DNA of 64,000 nucleotides from Sphingomonas rosea (GTDB lineage: Bacteria; Pseudomonadota; Alphaproteobacteria; Sphingomonadales; Sphingomonadaceae): positions 62,001-126,000 of the forward strand of contig NZ_BAABBR010000001.1 in assembly GCF_039538065.1 (NCBI RefSeq), written 5' to 3'. Below the pieces are notes generated by a model that saw only the letters and a list, made by a program, of their open reading frames with translations, did no database searches and had not been told where the DNA came from. The position numbers and the translations under genes were made by a program. This document shows positions 25,051-32,833 of this stretch, one piece after another (position 1 is the stretch's first letter; each line of letters starts with the position of its first letter).

Positions 25051-25566
25051 ATGGCTTCCGATCCTCTCATCGCCGGCGCCAACGGTTCCGACGACAATAG
25101 CGACGCTCCCCAGGTTGCCGCGCTGGCGCAATATGTGAAGGACCTGTCGGTCGAGAATCCGTCCTCGCCGCAGGTGTTCCAGTGGAACGAGCAGCCGCAG
25201 CTCGACGTCCAGTTCAACATCGCCGTGAACAAGGTCGCCGACGACGTCCACGAAGTGGTGCTCAAGATCGACGCCTCAGCCCGCTCGGCGCAGGGCGTGC
25301 ACTTCGTCTTGGACCTCAGCTACGCCGGCATCTTCGGCCTGCGCAACCTGCCCGAGGAGCAGCTCGCGCCGTTCCTGCTGGTCGAGGCCCCGCGCCTCCT
25401 CTTCCCGTTCGCGCGCCAGGTCGTCGCCTCGTCCGTCCAGGACGCCGGCTTCCCGCCGCTGATGCTCGATCCCATCGACTTCGCCGCCATCTACATGGCG
25501 CAGATCGAGCAGGCCGCGCAGGCCGAGGGCGGCGAGCAGCCCGCCGGTGAGCCGACCGTTCAGTAA
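25051..25566 (+). CDS. secB: Protein-export chaperone SecB
   Basis: 171 aa. It keeps preproteins unfolded and delivers them to SecA. Family motifs are QYVKDLSVENP near residue 27, the beta strand WNEQPQLDVQFNIAV, LDLSYAGIF and LLVEAPRLLFPFARQ, with PPLMLDPIDF before the C-terminal helix. The tail is Gln/Glu/Gly-rich. The ATG follows a GGCG-rich leader. Beside timA and murJ it marks the usual alphaproteobacterial order. Confidence 0.95.
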   Translation: MASDPLIAGANGSDDNSDAPQVAALAQYVKDLSVENPSSPQVFQWNEQPQLDVQFNIAVNKVADDVHEVVLKIDASARSAQGVHFVLDLSYAGIFGLRNLPEEQLAPFLLVEAPRLLFPFARQVVASSVQDAGFPPLMLDPIDFAAIYMAQIEQAAQAEGGEQPAGEPTVQ

Positions 25567-25578
25567 GCAGACGAGCCG

Positions 25579-25600
25579 CTCCCCGGGGCAGCCCGGGGAG
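25579..25600 (+). terminator. GC hairpin between secB and murJ
   Basis: CTCCCCGGG (25579-25587) and CCCGGGGAG (25592-25600) form a perfect 9-bp stem with loop GCAG, 12 bases after the secB stop. There is no T-tract, so it may protect or process mRNA or terminate only partly. murJ starts 47 bases later. Confidence 0.5.
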
Positions 25601-25647
25601 TCGGACCAGCGAGCCGGACGGGGCCCGGCGAGGGGAAGAACAAGCCG

Positions 25648-27207
25648 ATGAATCTCCTCAAATCGACCGGCACGATCGGCGGCCTGACGATGGTCAGCCG
25701 CATCCTCGGCTTCGGCCGCGAGATGCTGACTTCGCGCATCCTCGGCGCGAGCAACGCCACCGACGCGTTCGTGGTCGCCTTCCGGCTTCCCAACACCTTC
25801 CGCCGGCTGTTCGGCGAAGGCGCCTTCTCGGCCGGATTCGTGCCGCTCTTCTCGCAGCGTCTCCATGGCGAGAACGGCGCGGAAGAAGCCCGCAAATTCT
25901 CCGAGGAAGTGCTGGCGGTCTTCCTGCCGACGCTGATCATCTTCACGCTGGTGTTCCAGGTGATCATGGGGCCGTTCGTCGCGGCGCTGTCGGGCTATGT
26001 CGGCGACAAGCTCGAATTCACCACCTTCCTGACGCGGATCACCTTCCCCTATCTCCTGCTGATCAGCCTGGTCTCGCTCTTCTCGGGCATCCTCAACAGT
26101 CTGACGCGCTTCACCGCGGCCGCCTTCGCGCCGGCGCTCCTCAACCTGATGATGATGCTGGCGCTTCTGGTCGTTCCCGACGGCGGCAAGCCGAGCGCCA
26201 CCGCGCTCGCGGTCGCGGTCACCGTCGGCGGCGTCATCCAGCTTGCCCTGCTGCTGATCGCGACCAAGCGGGCGGGCATCAGCCTGCGCCTTCGCCGCCC
26301 GCGCATGACCCCGGGCGTCCGGCAGTTCGTCCGCGTGGTCATCCCCGCGACGCTGGGCGCCGGCGTCTACCAGATCAGCGCCTTCATCGACACCTTCTTC
26401 CTCACCCGCCTCGGCACCGGCGCGCCGAGCTATTTCAATTTCGCCGACCGTCTGAACCAGCTTCCGCTGGGCGTCATCGGCGCCGCGCTCGGCACTGCCA
26501 TCCTCCCGCAGATCAGCCGCCACGTCGGTGCAGGCGAACCCGACAAGGCCGCGACCATCCAGGCGCAGGCCGCCGAACTCGCCATGCTGCTCTGCCTCCC
26601 CGCCGCGCTGGCGCTATGCGCTGCCGCCGGGCCGCTGGTCGGCGCCTTGTTCCAGGGCGGGCGCTTCAGCGCCGAGGATACCGCCATCACCGCGCAGGTG
26701 CTGGCGATCATCGTGCTCGGGCTTCCCGCCTACGTTCTGGTCAAGGTGCTCACGCCGGGCTTCTATTCGCGCCAGGACACCGGAACGCCGGTCAAGATCG
26801 CGGCGCTGGTCCTGGTCGCCAACGTCGTCCTGAACTTCGCGCTCATCCCGGTCTTCGGGATTGCCGGCCTGTCGGCGGTGGTCGCCTTCACCAGCTGGCT
26901 CAACTGCGCCATCCTCTACGTGATCCTTCACCGCCGCGGCCATTTCCGCATGCCCGGCTGGCTCATGACCCGGATCCTGCGTCAGTTCCTCGCTGGCGGC
27001 GTGATGGTCGCGGCGATCTACGGGGTGCGACTGGTCATCGGCGACTGGTTCACCGGCGGCTTCGGCCACCGCATCCTCGGCCTCGGCGCGCTGATCGGTA
27101 GCGGCCTCGCGGTCTACTTCCCGCTGGTCTGGGTGCTCGGCGGCGTCGACAAGGAGGCGTTCCGCACGCTCCTGCGCCGCAAGAAGCCCGTGGCGGACGC
27201 CGGCTGA
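25648..27207 (+). CDS. murJ: Lipid II flippase MurJ (MviN)
   Basis: 519 aa, about 14 transmembrane helices. It flips lipid II across the inner membrane for peptidoglycan synthesis. The N-terminus STGTIGGLTMVSRILGFGRE and LGASNATDAFVVAFRLPNTFRRLFGEG-type region (key parts: DAFVVAFRLPN and FRRLFGEGAFSAGFVP) are hallmarks. The ribosome site GAGGGGAAGAA precedes the ATG. The stop TGA overlaps the trpS ATG by one base (TGATG), so the genes are coupled. Confidence 0.95.
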   Translation: MNLLKSTGTIGGLTMVSRILGFGREMLTSRILGASNATDAFVVAFRLPNTFRRLFGEGAFSAGFVPLFSQRLHGENGAEEARKFSEEVLAVFLPTLIIFTLVFQVIMGPFVAALSGYVGDKLEFTTFLTRITFPYLLLISLVSLFSGILNSLTRFTAAAFAPALLNLMMMLALLVVPDGGKPSATALAVAVTVGGVIQLALLLIATKRAGISLRLRRPRMTPGVRQFVRVVIPATLGAGVYQISAFIDTFFLTRLGTGAPSYFNFADRLNQLPLGVIGAALGTAILPQISRHVGAGEPDKAATIQAQAAELAMLLCLPAALALCAAAGPLVGALFQGGRFSAEDTAITAQVLAIIVLGLPAYVLVKVLTPGFYSRQDTGTPVKIAALVLVANVVLNFALIPVFGIAGLSAVVAFTSWLNCAILYVILHRRGHFRMPGWLMTRILRQFLAGGVMVAAIYGVRLVIGDWFTGGFGHRILGLGALIGSGLAVYFPLVWVLGGVDKEAFRTLLRRKKPVADAG

Positions 27208-28223
27208 TGAGCACCACCCCCGTCACCCGCGTCCTGTCGGGCATCCAGCCGACCGGCAACCTCCACCTCGGGAACCTGCTGGGCGCGATCCTGCGCTGGG
27301 TCCGGATGCAGGACGAGGCGCCCTGCACCTTCTTCCTCGCCGACCTCCACAGCCTGTCGGATCACATCCCGGCCGAGGCCCGCCGGACGCAGGTTCGCGC
27401 CATGGCGGCCGCGCTGATCGCCAGCGGGATCGACCCGAAGCGCTCGACCCTGTTCGCGCAGAGCGACGTGCCGGCGCATGCCGAGCTGTGCTGGATCCTG
27501 AACGGCACCGCGCGGATGGGCTGGCTTAGCCGGATGACCCAGTGGAAGGACAAGTCGGGCAAGAACAAGGAAGGGGCGAGCGTCGCCCTGTTCGACTATC
27601 CCGTCCTCCAGGCCGCCGACATCCTCCTCTACCAGCCGAGCCATGTGCCGGTCGGCGAGGACCAGAAGCAGCATATCGAGCTGACCCGCGACATCGCGAT
27701 CAAGTTCAACCAGGACACCGGCACCGAGACCTTCACCGTGCCCGAGCCGTTCGTCGGCGGCGGGGTCGCGGCGCGGGTCATGTCCCTGCGCGATGGCAGC
27801 AACAAGATGAGCAAGTCCGATCCGTCGGACATGAGCCGCGTCAATCTCGGCGACAGCGACGACGAGATCGCCGCCAAGATCCGCAAGGCCCGGACCGATC
27901 CCGAGCCCCTCCCCGGCGATCCCGAATTGCTCAAGGAACGGCCCGAGGCGCGCAACCTCGTCGGCATCCTCGCCGCCGTCACGGGCGAGAGCGAAACCGC
28001 GATCCTCGCCCGGTTCGAAGGGCAAGGCTTCGGCGCGTTCAAGCCGGTACTCGCCGAAGCGCTCGTCGCGCTGATCAGCCCGATCCGCGCGCGCTACCAG
28101 GAGCTCGAGCGCGACACGCCGGCGCTCGACCGGATCCTCGACGAGGGCGCGGAACAGGCCATCGCGCTCGCCGCGCCGACCCTGCTCGCCGCCAAGCGCG
28201 CGGTCGGCCTGTCCCGCCGCTAG
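27207..28223 (+). CDS. trpS: Tryptophanyl-tRNA synthetase
   Basis: 338 aa, class I synthetase. The HIGH-like motif is in GIQPTGNLHLGNLLG near residue 12 and the KMSKS loop is in DGSNKMSKSDPS near residue 200. Other family pieces are FFLADLHSL, DYPVLQAADILLY and PVGEDQKQHIELTRD. It charges tRNA-Trp. It is translationally coupled to murJ, an order common in the group. Confidence 0.96.
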   Translation: MSTTPVTRVLSGIQPTGNLHLGNLLGAILRWVRMQDEAPCTFFLADLHSLSDHIPAEARRTQVRAMAAALIASGIDPKRSTLFAQSDVPAHAELCWILNGTARMGWLSRMTQWKDKSGKNKEGASVALFDYPVLQAADILLYQPSHVPVGEDQKQHIELTRDIAIKFNQDTGTETFTVPEPFVGGGVAARVMSLRDGSNKMSKSDPSDMSRVNLGDSDDEIAAKIRKARTDPEPLPGDPELLKERPEARNLVGILAAVTGESETAILARFEGQGFGAFKPVLAEALVALISPIRARYQELERDTPALDRILDEGAEQAIALAAPTLLAAKRAVGLSRR

Positions 28224-28307
28224 GCCGCTTCATCGACGGTTCAACCGGAAACATGTTATAAGCCACTCGTTTACCGGGAATATTCCCGAGTCGAGGGTTT
28301 GCTCCAC

Positions 28308-29015
28308 ATGATGTTCCTCAAGAAGATTGCCGCCGCCGCGCTGATCGGTGTCGCGTCGGTCGGCCTGTCGGGCTGTGCCATGGGCCTTCCTGCCAAGGTC
28401 ACCCGCTTCCAGGCGATGCCGGCTCCGCAGGGCCAGAGCTTCTACGTCGTACCGGGCGAAGGCCTGGCGCGTGGCGGCGGGCTCGAATGGAGCCGCTACG
28501 CCGCGCTTGTCAGCCAGCAGATGCAGGCGCAGGGCTATGCCGTCGCGCCGAGCCCGCAGGCGGCGACCATGATCGTCCAGCTCGGTTACAACGTCGACAA
28601 GGGCACCGAGCGCGTCGTCGTCGATAATTTCGGGCCGCGCGGTTACGATCCCTTCTACCGCAGCCTCTACGGTCGCTACGACCCGTTCTTCGGCGGCTAT
28701 TATGGCCGGCCCTATTACAGCCGCTTCGGCTATTATGGCGCCTACCGCTCGCCGTTCTTCTTCGGGTGGGACGACCCCTTCTGGTACGGCGGTCCGGACG
28801 TTCGCCAGTATACCGAGTACAAGTCGGAGCTGGATCTCGACATCCGTCGCCGCGCCGACAACCAGCAGCTGTTCGACGGCCGGGCGCAGGCGCGTTCCAC
28901 CACCGACAACACGCAGGTGCTGGTTCCGAACCTGATCCAGGCGATGTTCACCGGCTTCCCGGGGCGCGACGGCGAAACGGTGAAGATCACGGTGCCGGCG
29001 CAGAAGAAGGGCTGA
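28308..29015 (+). CDS. DUF4136 lipoprotein
   Basis: About 235 aa. The signal peptide ends with the lipobox LSGC near residue 22, so it is a lipoprotein. The core with VTRFQAMPAPQGQSFYVVPG, YAALVSQQMQAQGY and MIVQLGYNVDKGTERV matches DUF4136. The middle (about 110-165) is a Tyr/Phe/Gly-rich segment with repeated RYDPFF, GGYYGRPYY and YGAYRSPFF, likely an extended low-complexity loop. ATG 28308 or 28311 is the start; a TTG at 28299 is less likely. It is monocistronic and ends in a strong terminator. Confidence 0.82.
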   Translation: MMFLKKIAAAALIGVASVGLSGCAMGLPAKVTRFQAMPAPQGQSFYVVPGEGLARGGGLEWSRYAALVSQQMQAQGYAVAPSPQAATMIVQLGYNVDKGTERVVVDNFGPRGYDPFYRSLYGRYDPFFGGYYGRPYYSRFGYYGAYRSPFFFGWDDPFWYGGPDVRQYTEYKSELDLDIRRRADNQQLFDGRAQARSTTDNTQVLVPNLIQAMFTGFPGRDGETVKITVPAQKKG

Positions 29016-29038
29016 GCCCCTCGCCCACGCCGATTGAC

Positions 29039-29074
29039 AAAAGCCCGTCCGGACCTTGGTCCGGGCGGGCTTTT
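29039..29074. terminator. Strong bidirectional rho-independent terminator
   Basis: A near-perfect 17-bp stem runs from AAAAGCCCG-T-CCGGACC to GGTCCGG-G-CGGGCTTTT with a TT loop and one T·G pair. A-tract and T-tract on both sides make it work in both directions. It separates the DUF4136 gene from the convergent flippase gene, whose stop begins three bases later. Confidence 0.93.
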
Positions 29075-29076
29075 CC

Positions 29077-30363
29077 TTAGGCCGTCCGTTCGACTTGCGG
29101 CTTGGGCGTCCCGCGCAACGCCCGCCACCCGGTCAGCACCATCGTGATTGCGCTTCCGATAAGAGCGGCCCAGGCGCCGCCGATGACCCCGAAGCGGGGA
29201 AGCAGGACGAGCAGCAGCAGGACCTGCACGATCGCGGTGATCAGCAGCACCCGAACCGCCACCCCGACCTCGCCGCGCGCGCTCAGCGCGGGTTCGAAGG
29301 CGAATCCGACAAGGTCGAAGCCCGCCGCGCAGACGAGGATGATGATCGGCACATAGGCCGCCTCGAACTGCTTGCCGGCGATCAGGTGGATGATCTGCTC
29401 GCCGAACAAGGCGGCGATCCCCGCCATCAGCAGCGCGCCGACCGCTGCAATCCCGGTCAGTTCGAGCAGCAGCTTGCGGTCGCTCCCCCGGTTGAACGCC
29501 TCGACCAGCTCGGCATAGGCCGCGCGCGACACCGTCTGCGTGAGCTTGACCAGCGACTGCGCGAGCTGCGCCGCGAGCCGGTAGATCCCCGCCGCCGCGG
29601 GGCCGGCAAAGGCCCCGACCACAATCAGCGTCACCTGCTTGCTGGTCATGCCGAGCGTTTGCGAGACGTTGGTCAGGAAGGCGAAGCGAAGGATGCTCGG
29701 CTCGTCGCGGGCGAGCTGCCGTAGCGCCGCCGGACGCAGCGTCATTCTCTGGGTGGCCAAGGCCGCGCGCCAGTAGGCGATCGCGCAGATCACTTCCCCC
29801 GCCGCCCAGGCGATCAGGAAGCCGGTGATCGTCGGCATCAGCAGCGCCGCGATGCCCGAACCGAAAAAGCGGACGATCGGGACGACCGAATCGACCGCGG
29901 CCGCCGTCTTGAACCGCCGCTCGAGCCGCAGGATGCCGGTCGGGGTCGAGCGAACCGCGATCAATTGCGCGAAACAGAAGCCGATCGCGGGCCAGCTGAG
30001 GTCGGGCGGAAGCGACAGCGTCGGGCCGAGCAGCAGCACCGCGGCCACCGCCGCGAGCGTCCCCAGCACCGCCGCGACCACGTCGAGCGCGGCGGCGAAA
30101 CCGACCACATGGCCGACCCCGTCCTCGTCGCTCCGTTCGCGCCGTTCGGTCCCGTAGCGCACCACCAGCTGCCAGGTCTGGAAGCCGACAATTCCCGCGA
30201 TCCCGCCCGAAATGGCGATGACGAGGCCGAACCGCCCGAAATCCGCGACTCCGAGCGTGCGTGTCACCAGGGCGAGATAGGCGATGCTCAGCACCGCCTG
30301 CAGGCCGCGCGCGAGGAGCAGCCAGCTGGCGTTGGCGCCGATCCGCTTGAGACGTGCGCTCAC
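29077..30363 (-). CDS. Polysaccharide/lipopolysaccharide flippase (Wzx/MATE-like)
   Basis: About 428 aa with roughly 12 transmembrane helices. It begins with a basic ARLKRIGANASWLL followed by LARGLQAVLSIAYLALVTRTLG and FGRFGLVIAISGG, the standard opening of polysaccharide flippases of the MOP superfamily. Later pairs of hydrophobic helices and LPRFGVIGGAWAAL support this. Such proteins export lipid-linked oligosaccharides. GTG 30363 has GGAGAG five bases upstream and is preferred over an upstream start. No glycosyltransferase or polymerase lies beside it, so the exported polymer is unknown. Confidence 0.85.
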   Translation of the reverse strand: MSARLKRIGANASWLLLARGLQAVLSIAYLALVTRTLGVADFGRFGLVIAISGGIAGIVGFQTWQLVVRYGTERRERSDEDGVGHVVGFAAALDVVAAVLGTLAAVAAVLLLGPTLSLPPDLSWPAIGFCFAQLIAVRSTPTGILRLERRFKTAAAVDSVVPIVRFFGSGIAALLMPTITGFLIAWAAGEVICAIAYWRAALATQRMTLRPAALRQLARDEPSILRFAFLTNVSQTLGMTSKQVTLIVVGAFAGPAAAGIYRLAAQLAQSLVKLTQTVSRAAYAELVEAFNRGSDRKLLLELTGIAAVGALLMAGIAALFGEQIIHLIAGKQFEAAYVPIIILVCAAGFDLVGFAFEPALSARGEVGVAVRVLLITAIVQVLLLLVLLPRFGVIGGAWAALIGSAITMVLTGWRALRGTPKPQVERTA

Positions 30364-30461
30364 GCCGGCTCTCCGGCCACAGGCTTGGGCACGCCATCGC
30401 TCATTCCGCCCCCTTAAGCGCAAGGAGCCGCCTGCGGAAAGAGGAAGCGCTTTTGCGTGTC

Positions 30462-30499
30462 ACCGCCATTCGTCATTCGATCAATCGACGAACGGCGGT
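30462..30499. repeat. Inverted repeat between flippase and blaI-like genes
   Basis: ACCGCCATTCGTC (30462-30474) and GACGAACGGCGGT (30487-30499) pair over 13 positions with one mismatch, around a 12-base centre. There is no T-tract. It sits between two divergent promoters and could be an operator or a boundary element. The flanking bases 30364-30519 hold no gene. Confidence 0.55.
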
Positions 30500-30519
30500 C
30501 CGCGGTCCATTGACCCCTA

Positions 30520-30555
30520 GCTACAATTGTAGCATCACCACGTTACAAATGTAGC
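30520..30555 (+). promoter_or_regulatory. Two BlaI/MecI-type operators upstream of the regulator gene
   Basis: A perfect palindrome GCTACAATTGTAGC (30520-30533) and a near copy GTTACAAATGTAGC (30542-30555) carry the TACA-N2-TGTA core recognised by BlaI, MecI and CopY repressors. Their centres are 22 bases apart, about two helical turns, suiting side-by-side dimers. A TTGACC at 30510-30515 is a possible -35 box; the second site ends 16 bases before the GTG. Autorepression of the following operon is the expected outcome. Confidence 0.8.
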
Positions 30556-30571
30556 ACATGGGAGCCCTTTC

Positions 30572-30949
30572 GTGCTCAATCGCCTGCCGCCCAAGGAACG
30601 CCAGATCGTCGACATCCTCTACCAGCAGGGTGCGATGACGGCCGCCGACGTGACCGAAGCTTTGCCCAGCCAGGTCAGCGGCTCGGCGGTCCGGACGATG
30701 CTCAAGCGGCTCGAGGACAAGGGCTTCGTCACCCGCGCCGACAGCGACCGCGGCTTCCTCTACAGCCCGACCGTGCGCGAGGAGACCGCACGCAAGTCGG
30801 CACTGAGCGAAGTCGTCCGGGTCTTCTTCAACGGCTCGCCGACCAGCGCCGCCAGTGCCCTCCTCGGCATGTCCGACCGGATCGACACCAACGAGCTCGA
30901 CGCGCTCGAGAAGATGATCGCGGAAGCCCGCAAGGCGAAGGGGAACTGA
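30572..30949 (+). CDS. BlaI/MecI/CopY family transcriptional repressor
   Basis: 125 aa, GTG start preceded by GGGAG. The winged helix (about 1-80) has LPPKERQIVDILYQQGAMTAADVTEAL, of which LPPKERQIVD and GSAVRTMLKRLEDKGF are the family signatures, then the wing VTRADSDRGFLYSP. The C-terminal helices (SEVVRVFFNGSP) serve dimerisation and carry the region cut in BlaI upon induction. It is expected to bind the two operators upstream. It is followed after one base by the M56 peptidase gene, the usual BlaI-BlaR pairing. Confidence 0.93.
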   Translation: MLNRLPPKERQIVDILYQQGAMTAADVTEALPSQVSGSAVRTMLKRLEDKGFVTRADSDRGFLYSPTVREETARKSALSEVVRVFFNGSPTSAASALLGMSDRIDTNELDALEKMIAEARKAKGN

Positions 30950-30950
30950 C

Positions 30951-32738
30951 ATGGAACAGCTGATCGCCTTTGCGCTGAAATCGCTGCTGATCGCCGGAGT
31001 GACGCTCGGCCTCCTCCACCTTCTTCGCCACCGCTCCGCCTCCGAACGCTCCATGGTGGCCCATTTCGGCCTGCTGGCGCTGCTGCTGCTGCCGATCGGC
31101 TCGATGTTCCTGCCGCAACTCGTCGTCCACCAGACGTTCACGGCGCCGGCCGCCGGGACCGTCACCGCTCCCACGATCGCCGAGACCGCGGCGGTGATGG
31201 CGACGTCGCCCGCGCCGCTCACCCCGGCGGAAAGCTTCGCGCTCACCGACCTGTGGCCGCTCGCCTACGGCCTGCCGGTCGCGGTCCTGCTCGCGATCAC
31301 CTTCCTTGCGGTCTTGCGCCTGCTGACCCTCCGCGCCCGCTCGTCGGTGCTGCTCGAGCCCACCTGGCTCACCGCGCTGGCCCAGGCGCAGCACCGGATG
31401 GACTTCAAGCACGGCACCGCGCTGCTCACCAGCAAGGACCTCAAGTCGCCGATCAGCTGGGGTGTCATGAGCCCGGTCATCCTCCTCAACGAGGAAGCGC
31501 TCGAGGCGAAGGGCGAGGCCGAGGCGATCATCGCCCACGAGCTCGCCCACGTCCGCGGCATGGACTGGGCCAAGCTGCTGCTCGCCCGCGCGGTCAGCGC
31601 CATCCACTGGTTCAATCCGCTCGTCTGGATCCTCGCCCGCGAAGCGCACCAGCTGCGCGAAGAGACCGCCGACGACGCCGTTCTGGCCGCCGACGTCGCC
31701 GGTCCCGATTATGCCCAGCTACTCGTCGGGGTCGCCCGCCACGAATGCCGTGGCCTGTTGATCGGCGCGCATGGGGTCGCCCCCTCGAAAAGCAGCCTGT
31801 CGCGCCGGGTTCGCCGGGTCCTCGACGGCAGCCTTCCCCGCACGCCGGCCGCGCGCGGCTTTGCCGCCGGGATCGCGCTGGGCGTCGTCGGCACCGCCGC
31901 GCCGCTCGCCGCGCTCACCCTGTCACCCGCGCAAGGCACCGCCGCTGACCAGCGCTATGCCGTGAGCGCCCCGGCCCCGCAGCAGTCGCTTCCGGCCGTG
32001 GTCGCCCGTTCGGTGGCCGGCGCCGCCGCGATCACCAGCCAGGCGGTCGCCGCCAACGTCAGCGCCGCCATCACCGGCAAGGCCGCGCCCTCCGCCGACC
32101 TCGAACGCCAACTCAAGACGCAGATCGCGCAGGAATTGGCAGCGGCCGAAGCCCCCGAGCCGCCCGAAGTCGCCTACGGCGGCCCCCTCCCGCCCCGCGC
32201 GCCGCGCACCCCGCGGTCGCCGAAGCAGGCCGAACTCGACCGCGCCGTCGACCAGGCCGTCGCCAATCGCGCGCTCGGCGTCACCGCCCAATATGCCGCC
32301 GAGATCCGCGCCGCGGTGCCGGGCGTCACGATCGCCGACGACGACATGCTGGCGCTCAAGGCTGTCGGGGTCAGCCCGCAATGGCTCGCCGAGATGCGCC
32401 GCGCCGGCTACAGCGTGCGCGACGTCGACGACCTCGCCGGCGCCCGCGCGGTGGGGGTCTCGCCCGCCTATGTCGCCGACCTGGCATCCGCCGGCATCCG
32501 CAACGTCGGGCTCGAGGACCTGACCGCGATGCGCGCCCTCGGAGTCACCGGCGCCTATGTCCGCCAGCTTCGCGCATCGGGACAGACCAACCTCACCCCC
32601 GACCGGATCGTCACGCTCCGCGCCAACGGCTTTGCCGCCGAAGCGCTGCGGTGGGGCCATAAGCCGCCGCGCGCGCCGAAGACGCCCGAACCGCCCGAGG
32701 CACCGGAGCCCGACGAGCCGGACGAGCCCGGCAACTAA
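30951..32738 (+). CDS. BlaR1-like M56 membrane metallopeptidase with C-terminal 29-residue repeats
   Basis: 595 aa. N-terminal helices (about 5-25, 40-58 and 100-125) surround an M56 zinc peptidase domain with AEAIIAHELAHVRGMDW (HExxH near residue 198) and the third-ligand region REETADDAVLAAD. A further helix near 305-325 leads to an exported part. Instead of a penicillin-binding sensor, the exported part has an Ala/Pro linker and about four 29-residue repeats from roughly residue 440, each like RAVGVSPAYVADLASAGI, closing with a Pro/Glu/Asp-rich tail. By analogy, ligand sensing outside would activate the peptidase, which inactivates the repressor. The signal is unknown. The repeats match those of the next gene. 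Confidence 0.88.
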   Translation: MEQLIAFALKSLLIAGVTLGLLHLLRHRSASERSMVAHFGLLALLLLPIGSMFLPQLVVHQTFTAPAAGTVTAPTIAETAAVMATSPAPLTPAESFALTDLWPLAYGLPVAVLLAITFLAVLRLLTLRARSSVLLEPTWLTALAQAQHRMDFKHGTALLTSKDLKSPISWGVMSPVILLNEEALEAKGEAEAIIAHELAHVRGMDWAKLLLARAVSAIHWFNPLVWILAREAHQLREETADDAVLAADVAGPDYAQLLVGVARHECRGLLIGAHGVAPSKSSLSRRVRRVLDGSLPRTPAARGFAAGIALGVVGTAAPLAALTLSPAQGTAADQRYAVSAPAPQQSLPAVVARSVAGAAAITSQAVAANVSAAITGKAAPSADLERQLKTQIAQELAAAEAPEPPEVAYGGPLPPRAPRTPRSPKQAELDRAVDQAVANRALGVTAQYAAEIRAAVPGVTIADDDMLALKAVGVSPQWLAEMRRAGYSVRDVDDLAGARAVGVSPAYVADLASAGIRNVGLEDLTAMRALGVTGAYVRQLRASGQTNLTPDRIVTLRANGFAAEALRWGHKPPRAPKTPEPPEAPEPDEPDEPGN

Positions 32739-32746
32739 CCGCCTCA

Positions 32747-32792
32747 CCCGTTCCGCCTGATGCCTGCCCAACGCTGCGCCGCAGCGAACGGG
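32747..32792 (+). other. Stem-loop between M56 peptidase and repeat-protein genes
   Basis: Outer arms CCCGTTC (32747-32753) and GAACGGG (32786-32792) enclose an inner near-palindrome CGCTGCG-c-CGCAGCG (32772-32786). It lies 9 bases after the M56 gene stop and 42 before the next start. No T-tract follows, so mRNA processing or differential expression within the operon is more likely than termination. Confidence 0.5.
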
Positions 32793-32833
32793 CGAGGTCT
32801 GCCCGCCGCACCTGCTTTCCCGAGGAGTTCGCC

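Noticed and set aside
30572..32738. A beta-lactam resistance regulator pair (blaI-blaR1)
   Set aside because: The M56 protein lacks a penicillin-binding sensor domain and no beta-lactamase lies in the operon, so only the regulatory architecture is shared.
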